Notes: generated by a model from the letters alone, not told the origin. A stretch of DNA of 64,000 bases from Kitasatospora aureofaciens (GCF_019192735.1 NZ_JAHTKP010000012.1:124001-188000); one strand, 5' to 3'; positions 33,936-43,648 are shown, counted from the first letter of the stretch. Program-made: numbers and translations.

Positions 33936-34250
33936 ATGCGTGCACGGAAGGCCCTGCCCGTCCTCGCCCTGCCCCTCGCCCTGCCTCTTGTCCTGGCAGC
34001 GGCGACGGCGGCCGTCGCCGCCGAGACGACCGTCGTGGTGACCGGAGCGAAGAGCGCCCCCGCCGGCTGGTCGACGGCGACCTGCCCCGCCCACAGCCAC
34101 CTGACCGGCGGCGGCTACAGCTTCGCCCCGGCCGCCCCGGGCGACACCGTCCTGGTCAACGCCCCGGTCCCGAGCGACCCCGGCACCTGGTCGGCCCGCG
34201 CCGAACACGGCGTCGTCACGGCCTACGCCCTCTGCGAGACCGAGGACTGA
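33936..34250 (+). CDS. Small secreted protein
   Basis: A 104-residue protein with a Sec signal peptide (basic MRARK, hydrophobic Leu/Ala stretch to about residue 28, likely cleavage near AVAA). The mature part has two cysteines (CPAH and CETED end) and a Gly/Ser-rich beta-type fold. AAGGAG precedes the ATG. A 12-bp tandem repeat ACCGAGGACTGA spans its stop (34239-34274). Function unknown. Confidence 0.75.
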   Translation: MRARKALPVLALPLALPLVLAAATAAVAAETTVVVTGAKSAPAGWSTATCPAHSHLTGGGYSFAPAAPGDTVLVNAPVPSDPGTWSARAEHGVVTAYALCETED

Positions 34251-34284
34251 ACCGAGGACTGGACCGAGGACTGATCCGCGCCTG

Positions 34285-35637
34285 TCACCGCAGCCGCACC
34301 CGGTGCCCGGTCAGGTGGTGCAGCACCTGGTGGTTCGCCTCCCAGCCGTCCGGGAACTTGACCGAGACGCCCAACTGCACCGGCTCGGTGGACGGATGCT
34401 CGTCCAGCAGCTCGGCGATCCCGGCCCGGGCCACCACGATGCACGCGTGCCGGTGGCGGGAGGCGAGCACGCAGAGTCGGCCCGTCTCCAGGTGGAAGGC
34501 GGTGGCGTCGGGCCGCCCGGAGAGCGGGTGAAGGACCACGGTGACGTCGTACTCGCGGCCCTGCAGCCGGTTGGCGGTGTCCACGGTGACCGCCGGGCCG
34601 GCCGCGCCGTCCACCGGGACGCCCGCCTTGAGCAGGGCCGCACGGACGGCCGCCGCCTGGTCCCGGTGGGCGGTGCCGACCGCGATCCGGTCCGCGGTGA
34701 GCGGCGCCTCGCCCTGCTCGGAGTGGGCGGTCAGCCCGCGTTCCAGCAGTCGGCGGACGGTGGCCGCGACGGCCGTCACCGCCTGCGGGTCGGTCCGCAC
34801 GGTGTGCCGGGCGGGCAGCTCCAGCAGCGCCCAGCCGTGCTCGGCGGCCCGGTCGATCGCCGCGTCCAGCGCGGATCCGTCCGGCCGGACGGCGGCGGTG
34901 AGTCGGCGGTCGTCCGGGCCGGTGCCGGCGCGGAACGGCGTGTACGGGTAGAACGCGTCCGAGATCAGCGGCGCCGCGCTGGCCGGCAGCCGCCAGGAGA
35001 CCGGCAGCCGGTGCGGCTCGATCTGCGGGTTGTGCGCCAGCATGGTGACCACGGCGCTGCTCGACGGGTCGTAGGACAGGCCCGCCCACTGCTCGGTGCC
35101 GACCACGGTGAACGGGTCCAGCTGGCCCGGATCGCCGACGAACAGCGCCCGTTCGAACAGCCGGGCCGCCGCGAGCAGCGCGTCCGAGCGCATCTGGTAC
35201 GCCTCGTCGACGATCGCGTGCCGCCACGGCGCCTCGGCCCGCACCCACTGCCACTTGGCGGAGGTGGAGATCACCACGTCGTGCTCGACCAGGTCTGCGA
35301 CCTTGTCGGAGGGCGTGACGTTGGCGTGCCGCAGCACCTCCGGGCCGGGACGGGAGTCCGCGGCGTGCAGCCGTCCGATCGTCAACTCCGGCGCCTTCTC
35401 GGCGAGTCGGCCGACCAGGTCGTCCACCTGGCCGTTGGTCTGGGCGACGATCATCAGCCGCTCGCCGGCCGTGACCAGCTCCCGGGCGGCGCGCACCACG
35501 AGCGTCGACTTCCCGGCGCCGGGCGGCGAGTCCACCACCACGCCGCGCGGGGCGCCGGCCTGCGGGTGGACGGTGGCCGCCAGGATCCGGGCCACTGCGG
35601 CGTCGGCGGCCGCGCCCGGGGCCTCCTCGGTGCTCAT
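34285..35637 (-). CDS. Superfamily 1 (Dna2/Upf1-like) helicase
   Basis: A 450-residue SF1 ATPase. Motif I is DSPPGAGKSTLV (about residues 39-50), motif II is HAIVDEAYQM, motif III lies around LFVGDPGQLDPF, motif V is TANRLQGREYDV, and motif VI is in CVLASRHRHACIV. This layout fits Dna2/Upf1-type SF1B helicases in minimal form, without large insertions. Its ATG lies 8 bp after the stop of the 534-residue partner gene. It is the third gene of an operon with a Cas4-like nuclease, suggesting joint DNA end or flap processing. Confidence 0.85.
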   Translation of the reverse strand: MSTEEAPGAAADAAVARILAATVHPQAGAPRGVVVDSPPGAGKSTLVVRAARELVTAGERLMIVAQTNGQVDDLVGRLAEKAPELTIGRLHAADSRPGPEVLRHANVTPSDKVADLVEHDVVISTSAKWQWVRAEAPWRHAIVDEAYQMRSDALLAAARLFERALFVGDPGQLDPFTVVGTEQWAGLSYDPSSSAVVTMLAHNPQIEPHRLPVSWRLPASAAPLISDAFYPYTPFRAGTGPDDRRLTAAVRPDGSALDAAIDRAAEHGWALLELPARHTVRTDPQAVTAVAATVRRLLERGLTAHSEQGEAPLTADRIAVGTAHRDQAAAVRAALLKAGVPVDGAAGPAVTVDTANRLQGREYDVTVVLHPLSGRPDATAFHLETGRLCVLASRHRHACIVVARAGIAELLDEHPSTEPVQLGVSVKFPDGWEANHQVLHHLTGHRVRLR

Positions 35638-35645
35638 CCGGCGGC

Positions 35646-37250
35646 TCACTCCCACTCGTCGAAGGCTGAGGTGGACGGGACGGGTCCGGGCGCGGCGCCG
35701 GGCGGGCCGCCGTGCGTCCACGGGGTGTCGTCCGGCTCGGGCAGCGGCGCGGACTGGCGGACCGTCAGCTCGAACAGGGTGAACGTGACAAGCTCGCCGG
35801 GCTCGGGCAGGCTGCCCGGCTCGGGCTCCTTCTTGCGGCCCATGCCGGAGAGGATCCGCAGCGTGATGCTGCCCTCGGCCGGGTCGACCGCGACGATCTC
35901 GGCCTTCTGCGTGGACGGGCCGTGGACGCGGTGCGCCTCCCGCCCGAGGTCGGCGTGCGGGCGGTCGTCGGTGCGGAGGGTGACCAGCGGACGCGGCTTG
36001 GGGGACCGGCCGGTGGTGTCGTAGTCCGGCACCACCTCGGTCACCACGCCCGCGAACGCCTCGCCCGCCAGCCGGTGTTCGGCCATCGCCAGCGGATCGT
36101 CCAGCGCCTCCTGGACGTCCAGCCGGGCCTGCTCGCGCTCGCGCTGGGCCAGCTTGCGGGCGGCCGTCACCGCGTCGTCCTGCCGGGGCTGCGGCGGCTC
36201 GCCGGCCGCCAGCCGGTCCCGGTGGCCGGTGTACGACCAGCGGTCGCCGGTCCAGCGCTCCTCCAGGTGCCCGGCCGGCGGCAGCGTGCGCAGCAGGTCG
36301 ATGCCCCGCCACACGTCGTGCCAGGTGGGCAGTAGGACGGCGGTCAGCACTCCGCGCAGCTGCTCGATCGCCTCCCGGACGGCCTCGCGGGCGCGCGCGG
36401 CGCCCGAGTCGTCCCGCTGCTCGGTGCTGTGAGCCAGCGCCGAGGTGGCGGCGTCGTAGCGGGCGATCGCCGGGCCGAGGACGACCTCGTCGAAGCGCGG
36501 ATCGGTGGCCGGGCCGGCCGGCGGGTGCAGCAGCTGCCCCCGCTCGTCCCGGGTGGACTCGGCGCGCTCGGCGGCCTCGGCGCCGGCCAGACCGTCCGGC
36601 GGGAAGTGCCAGGCCAGCCGGGCGGCCAGGTGCTGGTCCTCCAGGTGGCTCTGGCCGGTCGCCCAGTGCCGGGCCAGCAGGCCGGTCATCGGGAGCAGCA
36701 GGCTGGAGCCGGGCACCTGGGCCCGGTCGGTGAGGTGGGTGAGCCAGCGGCCGAGCAGCGGCACCCGCACCGGCGCCGGGTACGGCCCCGGCTCGTCGTC
36801 CTCGACGGTACGGCGGAACCGGGTGGAGCGGCCGATCAGGGCGAGGTGGTGCACACCCGCGCTGTTCGGCACGATCAGCTGCGGCGCGTCGGCGCACAGC
36901 TCGCGGAAGACCTGGGTCTTCTCGCCGGTCTCCGGGTCCTTCTCGGAGCCCTCGATCTGCTCGACGTCGGCGCCGAAGAACTCCAGGTAGGGCAGCAGGT
37001 CGGCGGCCAGCTCGGCCAGGTAGTCGAAGCGCAGCGTGCGGTTGAGCGGCTGCGGCACCAGGTGCAGCCGGGGGGCGTCCCGGTCGGTGCCGAGCAGCAC
37101 GGCCAGCGGCGCGCCCGCCTCACCGGCTGCGGTCAGCGGGACCACGACCATCGGGCGGTCGGAGAGGTGCCGGTGCCGGACGGTGGCCAGCGGCTCGGCC
37201 CGCCCGCTGCGGACGGCTTCCAGGCGGGCGAGGGTCGTAAGGAGGCTCAT
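35646..37250 (-). CDS. Unknown protein, middle gene of nuclease-helicase operon
   Basis: A 534-residue protein starting MSLLTTLARLEAV at 37250; no catalytic family recognised. It has a mixed alpha/beta N-terminal half (ATVRHRHLSDRPMVVVPL, PLLGRWLTHLTDRAQVPGSSLLLPM), a long helical middle (ARKLAQREREQARLDVQEAL) and a C-terminal beta-rich part resembling a nucleic-acid-binding barrel (VVTEVVPDYD ... VTLRTDDRP). It is fixed between nuclease and helicase genes and could be the scaffold of that complex. This is inference. Confidence 0.75.
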   Translation of the reverse strand: MSLLTTLARLEAVRSGRAEPLATVRHRHLSDRPMVVVPLTAAGEAGAPLAVLLGTDRDAPRLHLVPQPLNRTLRFDYLAELAADLLPYLEFFGADVEQIEGSEKDPETGEKTQVFRELCADAPQLIVPNSAGVHHLALIGRSTRFRRTVEDDEPGPYPAPVRVPLLGRWLTHLTDRAQVPGSSLLLPMTGLLARHWATGQSHLEDQHLAARLAWHFPPDGLAGAEAAERAESTRDERGQLLHPPAGPATDPRFDEVVLGPAIARYDAATSALAHSTEQRDDSGAARAREAVREAIEQLRGVLTAVLLPTWHDVWRGIDLLRTLPPAGHLEERWTGDRWSYTGHRDRLAAGEPPQPRQDDAVTAARKLAQREREQARLDVQEALDDPLAMAEHRLAGEAFAGVVTEVVPDYDTTGRSPKPRPLVTLRTDDRPHADLGREAHRVHGPSTQKAEIVAVDPAEGSITLRILSGMGRKKEPEPGSLPEPGELVTFTLFELTVRQSAPLPEPDDTPWTHGGPPGAAPGPVPSTSAFDEWE

Positions 37251-37323
37251 GCGCCCGCCTCGCTGCGCTCGGCAGGGGCATTCGCCCATACGCAGCTCTC
37301 GATGATGAGCTCGCTCCGCTCGC

Positions 37324-38517
37324 TCATCGGACGGCAGCCCCGAGTGCTTCGGCGCGCAGCGCAGCCGCGTACGCGAGCCGCTCCGCCGCCTCGTCCGTGC
37401 CGCTGCCCGTGGCGGTGGCGGCGGCCAGCGCCTCCGTCACCGTCCGGATGCTGCCCAGCTCGCCGCGCACGCCCCGGCCCAGCTGCTCGACCCGGTCGCC
37501 GCAGCGCGCCTGCGCCCGGCAGTGGAAGCCCAGCTCGCAGGTCGACAGGCAGTCCGGGCTGTACGCGGCGGGCACCGCCTCCACCGCCGTGGCCAGCTCG
37601 TCGGCGGAGCGGGCCGGACCGCCGTCCTCGTCCACCGCCAGGTCGAAGCCGGTGCCGGGCGGCAGCGCGTCCAGCAGCCGGCCGATGCCGGTCATCCGGC
37701 TGAGCTGGCGGCGGGTGGTGGCCAGCTCGCGGCGGACGTCGACGGCGACCGCGGTCGGCCGGTTGCTGAAGTCCTTCGGGCAGACCAGCAGCACGCTCAG
37801 CCGGGGGCTGCCCGTCAGCCGCTGCTCGGTGTACGGGTCCGGCGCGAGCGCCTCGCCGGCGCGGGCGGCGGCCGCGTGCTGGAGCGCCAGCACGTACACG
37901 GCGGCCTGCCGGGCGGCGGCGCCGACCTTGGCCGGGTCCGCGCTGCCGTCCAGCACCGGGAAGGACTTGATCTCGACCACGGTGCACCGCCCGCCGTGCA
38001 CCACGACGGCGTCCGGCTCCAGATAGGCGGTGCTGCCGGCCACGTCGAGCCGCAGCAGCGGGTGGTCCAGCAGCGTCCAGGCGTCCGGGTCGGCGGCGGC
38101 CGCGGCCAGCGCCTCGGCCGTCCGGTCGGCCCGGACGGCGGAGCCGGAGCGGCGCAGCAGGTCCGGCACGACCAGCGGGGCGCCGCCGTCCGCCGGGAGG
38201 CCGAGATGGCGGCGGAGCGGTTCCAGCAGCGCCGCGTAGTCGTCCGCCTTCAGCCGGGACTCGAAGATCACGCCGCGGGCGATCGCGAACGGGGACTGCC
38301 CGAACGGTGCCGGGCGGCCGAGCCGGGACGCCAGCGCGGACTTGTCCACCCCCGCCGCGTCGAGCACGGCGCGGCGGTGACAGCCGGGATTGGCGGCCAG
38401 CGCGGCGAGGGACCGGGCGTTCAGACTGCGCTGTGGCGCCGGACCGCGCAGCTCGGCGAGCCGCTGGGAGAGCGGCTCAGAGTGCCCGCGGGACGGGGCG
38501 TTCGTCGAGACGTTCAT
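37324..38517 (-). CDS. Cas4-like PD-(D/E)XK nuclease with Cys cluster
   Basis: A 397-residue protein. Residues near 165-187 carry the nuclease core LEPDAVVVHGGRCTVVEIKS, matching the D-x(n)-E-x-K metal site. Near the C-terminus CLSTCELGFHCRAQARC supplies four cysteines as in Cas4, AddB and Dna2 iron-sulfur nucleases. It is the first gene of a three-gene unit with the 534-residue protein (73 bp downstream) and an SF1 helicase. The ATG at 38517 diverges from the phosphatase gene. Confidence 0.8.
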   Translation of the reverse strand: MNVSTNAPSRGHSEPLSQRLAELRGPAPQRSLNARSLAALAANPGCHRRAVLDAAGVDKSALASRLGRPAPFGQSPFAIARGVIFESRLKADDYAALLEPLRRHLGLPADGGAPLVVPDLLRRSGSAVRADRTAEALAAAAADPDAWTLLDHPLLRLDVAGSTAYLEPDAVVVHGGRCTVVEIKSFPVLDGSADPAKVGAAARQAAVYVLALQHAAAARAGEALAPDPYTEQRLTGSPRLSVLLVCPKDFSNRPTAVAVDVRRELATTRRQLSRMTGIGRLLDALPPGTGFDLAVDEDGGPARSADELATAVEAVPAAYSPDCLSTCELGFHCRAQARCGDRVEQLGRGVRGELGSIRTVTEALAAATATGSGTDEAAERLAYAAALRAEALGAAVR

Positions 38518-38744
38518 GGTGCGGCCCAGTGTCGCATCCGGGTCCGACAATCCGGCGCGGCCCGGCGTTTTCCCGCTCCCGTCCGGCCTTCCCGCTCCCG
38601 TCCGGCGCGTTCCCGGCCCGCTCCCGCGGCCTTCCTGCTCCTGCCCGGCCCGCGATCGTGCCCGCCGTCCGGGTGAGGGATCATGGAGCCCGGTGCTCAA
38701 GGGTGAGACCGACCACTGCCACCGCCCCGCTGCAAGGAGCCCCC

Positions 38745-39401
38745 ATGCCCGCCCGAATCGTGCTGGTCCGCCACGGCGAGACCGAGTGGTCCGCCACCGG
38801 CCGCCACACCGGCCGCACCGACATCCCGCTCACCGAGGAGGGCCGCGCGATGGCCCGGGCCCTCGGCGCGCGGCTGGCCAAGGCCCCCTGGAACGGGCTG
38901 CCGGACGCGCTCGTCTACACCAGCCCGCTCGGCCGCGCCAAGGAGACCTGCGCCCTGGCCGGCTTCGGCGACCGCGCCGTGGAGCGCCCCGAGCTCATGG
39001 AGTGGGACTACGGCCAGTACGAGGGCCGGACCGGCGCGGACATCCGGGCCACCGACCAGCCCGGTTGGCTGATCTGGCGCGACGGCGTGCCCGGCGGCGA
39101 GAAGCTCTCCGAGGTGGCCGCCCGGGTGGACGCCTTCCTCGCCGATCTCAACGACGAGCACGGCGTCCCGGAGCCGGACACCACCGTCATGCACTGCGCC
39201 GACCGGGACGTGATCCTCTTCGCGCACGGACACCTGCTGCGCATCCTGACCGCCCGCTGGCTCGGCCTGCCGCCCGAGTACGCCCAGCGCTTCAAGCTCG
39301 GCACGGCCGCGCTGTGTGTCCTGTCCTGGGAGTACGGCGCGCCCGCCGTGGAGGTCTGGAACGACCTCGGCCACCTGGAGGGCCTGACCACCGGCCACTG
39401 A
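38745..39401 (+). CDS. Histidine phosphatase (phosphoglycerate mutase-like)
   Basis: A 218-residue branch-1 histidine phosphatase with catalytic LVRHGETEW at the N-terminus, TSPLGRAKET, and the second His in FAHGHLLRI. Substrate not predictable; such enzymes act on sugar phosphates or phosphoproteins. The AAGGAG 6 nt before the ATG fixes the start. A 20-bp tandem repeat spans its stop. Confidence 0.9.
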   Translation: MPARIVLVRHGETEWSATGRHTGRTDIPLTEEGRAMARALGARLAKAPWNGLPDALVYTSPLGRAKETCALAGFGDRAVERPELMEWDYGQYEGRTGADIRATDQPGWLIWRDGVPGGEKLSEVAARVDAFLADLNDEHGVPEPDTTVMHCADRDVILFAHGHLLRILTARWLGLPPEYAQRFKLGTAALCVLSWEYGAPAVEVWNDLGHLEGLTTGH

Positions 39402-39464
39402 CGCGGCCCACCGGCCACTGACGCGGCCCACCGGCCACTGACGCGGCCCACCGGCCACTGACGC
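39390..39464 (+). repeat. 20-bp tandem repeat spanning a stop codon
   Basis: Three perfect copies of ACCGGCCACTGACGCGGCCC (39390-39449) plus a 15-bp partial copy (39450-39464). The first copy contains the last codons and TGA stop of the phosphatase gene. Lies between convergent genes. Confidence 0.9.
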
Positions 39465-39482
39465 TGCGTCATGTGGAGCTGC

Positions 39483-41114
39483 TCAGGCGGCGGAGGCCAG
39501 GTCGTACGCGGCCAGGAACCCGCCGACCTCGGGCACCGCGGTGTGCGGCCGCAGCCGTTCGGCGGTGTCCGCCAGCATGCTCCGGATCCGGGCGGAGCGG
39601 ACCTCGCCGAACAGCGCCACGGCGGCCGAGCCGTGGTGCGCCGCGCCCGCCAAGTCCCCCTGGCCGAGCCGGTTGTGGGCCAGTTCGGCGGTGTAGAGCA
39701 CCCGGTTGCGGACGAAGTGCGGCTCCTGGAGCGTTATGGCCAGCCGGGCCTGGTCGCTGGCCCGGTCCCAGTCGCCGAGGGCGGACCAGCACTGGGACTG
39801 GAGCCCGGCGATCTCGGCCTCGCCGAAGAAGGACATCCACTCCGGGTCGGCCTCGGAGGGGCCGCGGTCGAACAGCGTGTACGCCCGGGCGAGCGCGCGT
39901 TCGCAGGCGGCGCGATCCTGGAGCACGGCCCAGCCGCCGGCCTCGCGCATGGCGAGCAGGGCGAGCAGCCGGTCGGAGTCCAGCTGCCGGGCGGCGACCT
40001 GCCCGGCCTGCGCGGCGCGCAGCGCCTCGCGGGGGCGGCCGGCGTCCCGGGCGAGGAACGCGCTGTTGCTGAAGACGTGCGCCTCCAAGGCGGAGTCGCC
40101 GGCCATCCGGGCGGTGGCGAGCGCCTCGGCGTAGAGCGAGCGGGCGTCCGCGAGCCGGTTCGAGTCGTGTGCCAACCAGCCGACCGAGATGGCGAGTTCA
40201 CCGGCCCCGGCCTGGAGCCGGCGCTCCGTCTCGGCGTTGTAGTCGCCCTCGTTGAGCAGCACGTACGCGGTTCTCAGCGACCGCCCGGCCAGTTCGAACA
40301 GGGTGTCGCCGCCGTGCACGTCGTCGGCCAGCCGGATGTCCCGGACGGCCTGTTCGACGCCCAGCACCTCGGCGGTGCCGACCTTGCGCAGCGGCGGCAC
40401 CGGGCCGCGCCGGCCGGGCACGAAGGCGCCGACCGGGTCGAACAGGCCCGGGGCGGTGGCGAATCCGCCGGCGCCGAGGGCCGGTCGGGCGGTGATCGGC
40501 ATGGCGGTGGCGGCTCCGCGGCCCGGGCCGGAGCCGGTGGCGGCTCCGGCGGGCCGGTCGATGCCGATCACGGTGGCCAGGGCGGCGGAGCCGCCGGCCA
40601 GGAACGTACGGCGACGCACGTCGTCGTTCTCCTCGTCGAGATATTGCGATCCGGCGGGCCCCCGGGGCACCGCCACGGCGCTCGGCCACGAGGGGCCGTC
40701 GGGTGCGGGCGGATCCGCGTACGGCGAGGCAGCGTACGGGAGTTGGGTGGAGAAGGGTGAGCGCGGGGCGGGCAGGGTCGGGAACGGTGGGTGGAGCGGG
40801 GGTGTCGCGGCGCCCCCGCCGCTGTCCGCCGAGCGGCGGCGGACAGAGGTCCTGGGGGAGAAGCCGAGGTCGAGGAGCGAACGGCCCGGCCACATGTGCC
40901 GGAACACCCGCTCGTAGGCGTAGTTGGGGCAGCGGATCTCACCGGACTCGACCCGCCCGACGTACCGGGCGTCGCAGGACACGTGTTCCCCGATCTCGCG
41001 GGCGGCCCGGCGCACGGCCATGGCGAACTCGCCGGGTGAGCGGTCGCCGCGCAGTGCGCGCATCACGGTGTTGGGTGACGGGCGGGTCGGCTCGGCCGGT
41101 GGGGTGGCTGCCAT
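39483..41114 (-). CDS. HTH/TPR-type transcriptional regulator
   Basis: A 543-residue protein. The N-terminal part has a helix-turn-helix (GEFAMAVRRAAREIGEHVSCDARYVGRVESGEIRCPNYAY split over two helices). A Pro-rich linker and an RRRTFLAGGSAAL stretch follow, then a long TPR-like helical region (LYAEALATARMAGDSALEAH, ALRAAQAGQVAARQL). This is a common Streptomyces regulator architecture linked to development in some cases. The ATG at 41114 is used. The gap to 41464 (divergent, about 350 bp) holds no gene I can support. Confidence 0.75.
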   Translation of the reverse strand: MAATPPAEPTRPSPNTVMRALRGDRSPGEFAMAVRRAAREIGEHVSCDARYVGRVESGEIRCPNYAYERVFRHMWPGRSLLDLGFSPRTSVRRRSADSGGGAATPPLHPPFPTLPAPRSPFSTQLPYAASPYADPPAPDGPSWPSAVAVPRGPAGSQYLDEENDDVRRRTFLAGGSAALATVIGIDRPAGAATGSGPGRGAATAMPITARPALGAGGFATAPGLFDPVGAFVPGRRGPVPPLRKVGTAEVLGVEQAVRDIRLADDVHGGDTLFELAGRSLRTAYVLLNEGDYNAETERRLQAGAGELAISVGWLAHDSNRLADARSLYAEALATARMAGDSALEAHVFSNSAFLARDAGRPREALRAAQAGQVAARQLDSDRLLALLAMREAGGWAVLQDRAACERALARAYTLFDRGPSEADPEWMSFFGEAEIAGLQSQCWSALGDWDRASDQARLAITLQEPHFVRNRVLYTAELAHNRLGQGDLAGAAHHGSAAVALFGEVRSARIRSMLADTAERLRPHTAVPEVGGFLAAYDLASAA

Positions 41115-41463
41115 GGTGCGCTCCGTGGTGGTGCGGGGGTGGTGCCCGAGGTACTCCGGATGGATCACCGCGGCCCGCCACCGACAGTACCCGGCGTCAC
41201 CGGCCGGACACAGCGAGTTCGCGGCCGATGTGTGGTCAATTCGGTACAAACCGGGCGTTGTTGCGGAGATCCGCCATGAAATGCCATGCCTTGCTGTAAG
41301 GCGCCCCGTGGCCTGAGGTGCGGGTACCGCGTTGTCCTGATACGTGGAAGCCCGGGTCGCCGCCCCGGCCCCGCCGCCCGCCCGGCGGCCCCCACCTCCC
41401 GGGCGGTCCAGGCGGCCAGGGCGGCCCGGCTTCCGAACCGACGAGGTGACAGGAGGGCCCGCG

Positions 41464-41982
41464 ATGGCCACCGGACTCCCGCAGTACCGACAGGTCGTCG
41501 GAGGTGTGCTCGCCGGCGCCGTCCCCGCCCTGCTCCCCGACCCGGCGGACAACCGGATCCCCGGCCGGGGGCCGGTCGAGGGCGGTCGCGCCTCCTGCGG
41601 CGGCCCGGGCCCCGTCCGCCGCCCCGGCCCGGCGGAGGGCACCGTGCTCGCCGCCTACGACACCGTGACCGTCGCCATGCGGCACGGCCTGGAGGCGGTC
41701 GACATCCTGCGCCTGCGCCGCGCCTGCGGGGCCGTGCTGCAGAGTCGCAACGGCAGCACCGTCTCCTTCTTCGTCCCGGCCGGCACCTGTGACACCTGGC
41801 ACCTGCCCGGCAGCTCCTGTACGGCCGGCGCCCTGCTGCTGCCCGTCTCGGACCCGCGCTGGGTGATGCCGCCCCCCGACGGCGCCGACCGCGCCGCCCG
41901 TCCCACGGACGCGTGGGTGCTCCGCTCCGCCCTCTGCGAGGCCGCCTGCACACTGACCGCCGGCGGCCTCGGCCCGTTCTAG
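41464..41982 (+). CDS. Conserved hypothetical protein
   Basis: A 172-residue protein with a Gly/Pro-rich linker in the first third and a compact domain after it (YDTVTVAMRHGLEAVDILRL, CGAVLQSRNGSTVSFFVPAG, CDTWHLPGSSCTAG). A region of this kind recurs in streptomycete proteins related to primase/polymerase N-domains. No function assigned. Confidence 0.6.
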   Translation: MATGLPQYRQVVGGVLAGAVPALLPDPADNRIPGRGPVEGGRASCGGPGPVRRPGPAEGTVLAAYDTVTVAMRHGLEAVDILRLRRACGAVLQSRNGSTVSFFVPAGTCDTWHLPGSSCTAGALLLPVSDPRWVMPPPDGADRAARPTDAWVLRSALCEAACTLTAGGLGPF

Positions 41983-42075
41983 CGGGCGTGCCGTGCGGAT
42001 CCAGCCGGGCCCAGCCCGTCACTCCGGCCGGATCCACCCGGCACGCCCGCAGGCGTCCCCGGACCACCGCCGATA

Positions 42076-43002
42076 ATGGCTGTCATGGGACGAAGCAGCA
42101 GAGCCGACCGCGGTCGGACGACCGCACCACCGCAGCCCGCGGCCACCGGACCGGGCGGCCGTACGCACGCCCAGGGCCCGCTCACCCGTCCCGTCGGCTC
42201 CGGCCTGGCCGAGCTCCGCCCCGACCGCGACCGGCCCGCCGCCTGGTCCCTGCTGATTGACGGCGCCCCGCAGTCGCTGGTCGACCTCGCCGACCCCACT
42301 CACCTCGGCTTCGAGTACCAGCGCCGGCTCGGCCACCTGATCGACCTCGCCGCCCCGCCCGGCCGCCCGCTCACCGTCCTGCACCTCGGCGGAGGCGCCC
42401 TCACCCTGGCCCGCTATGTCGCGGCCACCCGGCCGCGCTCCCGGCAGCAGGTCGCCGAGATCGACACCGCGCTCACCGAACTGGTCCGCGCCGAACTGCC
42501 GCTGGAACGCGGCTGGCAGATCAAGGTCCGCGGCGCCGACGCCCGCAGCGTGCTGGAGCGCACCCCCGAGGGCAGCGTCGACCTGGTGATCACCGACGTC
42601 TTCTCCGGCGCCCGCACCCCGGCCCACTGCACCACCGTCGAGTTCGCCGGCCTCGCCGCCCGCGCCCTCGCCCCCGGCGGCTGGTACACGGCGAACATCG
42701 CCGACGGCGCGGCCCTCCCGTTCGCGCGCTCCCAGGTCGCCACCCTCGGCGCCGTCTTCCCCGAACTCTGCCTCATCGCAGACCCCGCCGTCCTGCGCGG
42801 CAAGCGCTTCGGCAACCTCATCCTGGCCGCCGCCCACACCCCCCTCCCCATCGCCGACCTCACCCGCCGCGTCGCCACCGACGCCGCCCTGGCCCGCGTC
42901 GAACATGGCCACCCCCTCACCACCTTCACCGCCGGCGCCGCCCCGGCCACGGACGCCACCGCGACCCCGTCCCCGATCCCACCCCCGGGCGTCTTCCACT
43001 GA
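42076..43002 (+). CDS. Spermidine synthase-like methyltransferase-fold protein
   Basis: A 308-residue protein with a spermidine-synthase-type Rossmann core: VLHLGGGALTLARYVAATRP (ligand-binding motif I), QVAEIDTALTELV, and the active-site-like VDLVITDVFSGARTPAHCTT. Members without a transmembrane half are common in actinomycetes and may act as aminopropyltransferases or have lost that activity. ATG 42085 is an alternative start. Confidence 0.8.
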   Translation: MAVMGRSSRADRGRTTAPPQPAATGPGGRTHAQGPLTRPVGSGLAELRPDRDRPAAWSLLIDGAPQSLVDLADPTHLGFEYQRRLGHLIDLAAPPGRPLTVLHLGGGALTLARYVAATRPRSRQQVAEIDTALTELVRAELPLERGWQIKVRGADARSVLERTPEGSVDLVITDVFSGARTPAHCTTVEFAGLAARALAPGGWYTANIADGAALPFARSQVATLGAVFPELCLIADPAVLRGKRFGNLILAAAHTPLPIADLTRRVATDAALARVEHGHPLTTFTAGAAPATDATATPSPIPPPGVFH

Positions 43003-43180
43003 CCAGCCCCTGCACCCCGGCTCCCTTCGCCCCCGGGCCGAACTCGCCCGCAGCCTCCGCGGGTTCGCGTGCCGTCGTTGCCTCCCGCCGCCGCAAACCG
43101 GTGGCGCCCCCGCCGTCCGCGGCCGACAATGGCCGCCGCCCGTCCGGAATGCGGACGTGGCCGTCGACCGGAGGGGTGTC

Positions 43181-43642
43181 ATGCAGATCAGATCCGCGCG
43201 GCCGGAGGAGGCTGGGCTGCTCACCGGTATCGCGCTGCGGTCCAAGGCCTACTGGGGCTACGACGAGGCGTTCATGGCCGCCTGCCGGGACGAACTCACG
43301 CTGGACGCCGCCGCGATCGAGCGCGCCTGGGCGGTGGTCGCCGAGGACGGCGAGCGCGTGGTGGGCTTTGCGACCGTGACCGGCACGCCGCCGGAGGCGC
43401 AGCTGGACATGCTCTTCGTCGAGCCCGACGTCATCGGCCGCGGGGTCGGCCGCGCGCTCTTCGCGTGTGCCCGTGGACGCGCCGAGGAGCTGGGGTGCCG
43501 CCGTCTCACCATCGACTCCGACCCGAACGCCGAACCGTTCTACCGCGCGATGGGCGCGGTCCGCATCGGCGTCACGCCGTCCGGTTCCATCCCCGGCCGC
43601 GAACTCCCCCTGCTGGTATTGGAACTGGCCCAGGGGAACTGA
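43181..43642 (+). CDS. GNAT acetyltransferase
   Basis: A 153-residue GNAT protein with the acetyl-CoA loop EPDVIGRGVGRALF and the C-terminal strand AEPFYRAMGAVRIG. Substrate unknown. The start MQIRSARPEEA follows GGAGGGG. Confidence 0.87.
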   Translation: MQIRSARPEEAGLLTGIALRSKAYWGYDEAFMAACRDELTLDAAAIERAWAVVAEDGERVVGFATVTGTPPEAQLDMLFVEPDVIGRGVGRALFACARGRAEELGCRRLTIDSDPNAEPFYRAMGAVRIGVTPSGSIPGRELPLLVLELAQGN

Positions 43643-43648
43643 GCCCGT

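Noticed and set aside
37251..37323. Small gene in the gap between the nuclease and the 534-residue gene
   Set aside because: The repetitive GAGCGAGCGGAGCGAGC-type sequence here is a common intergenic repeat of actinomycetes and gives no credible protein.
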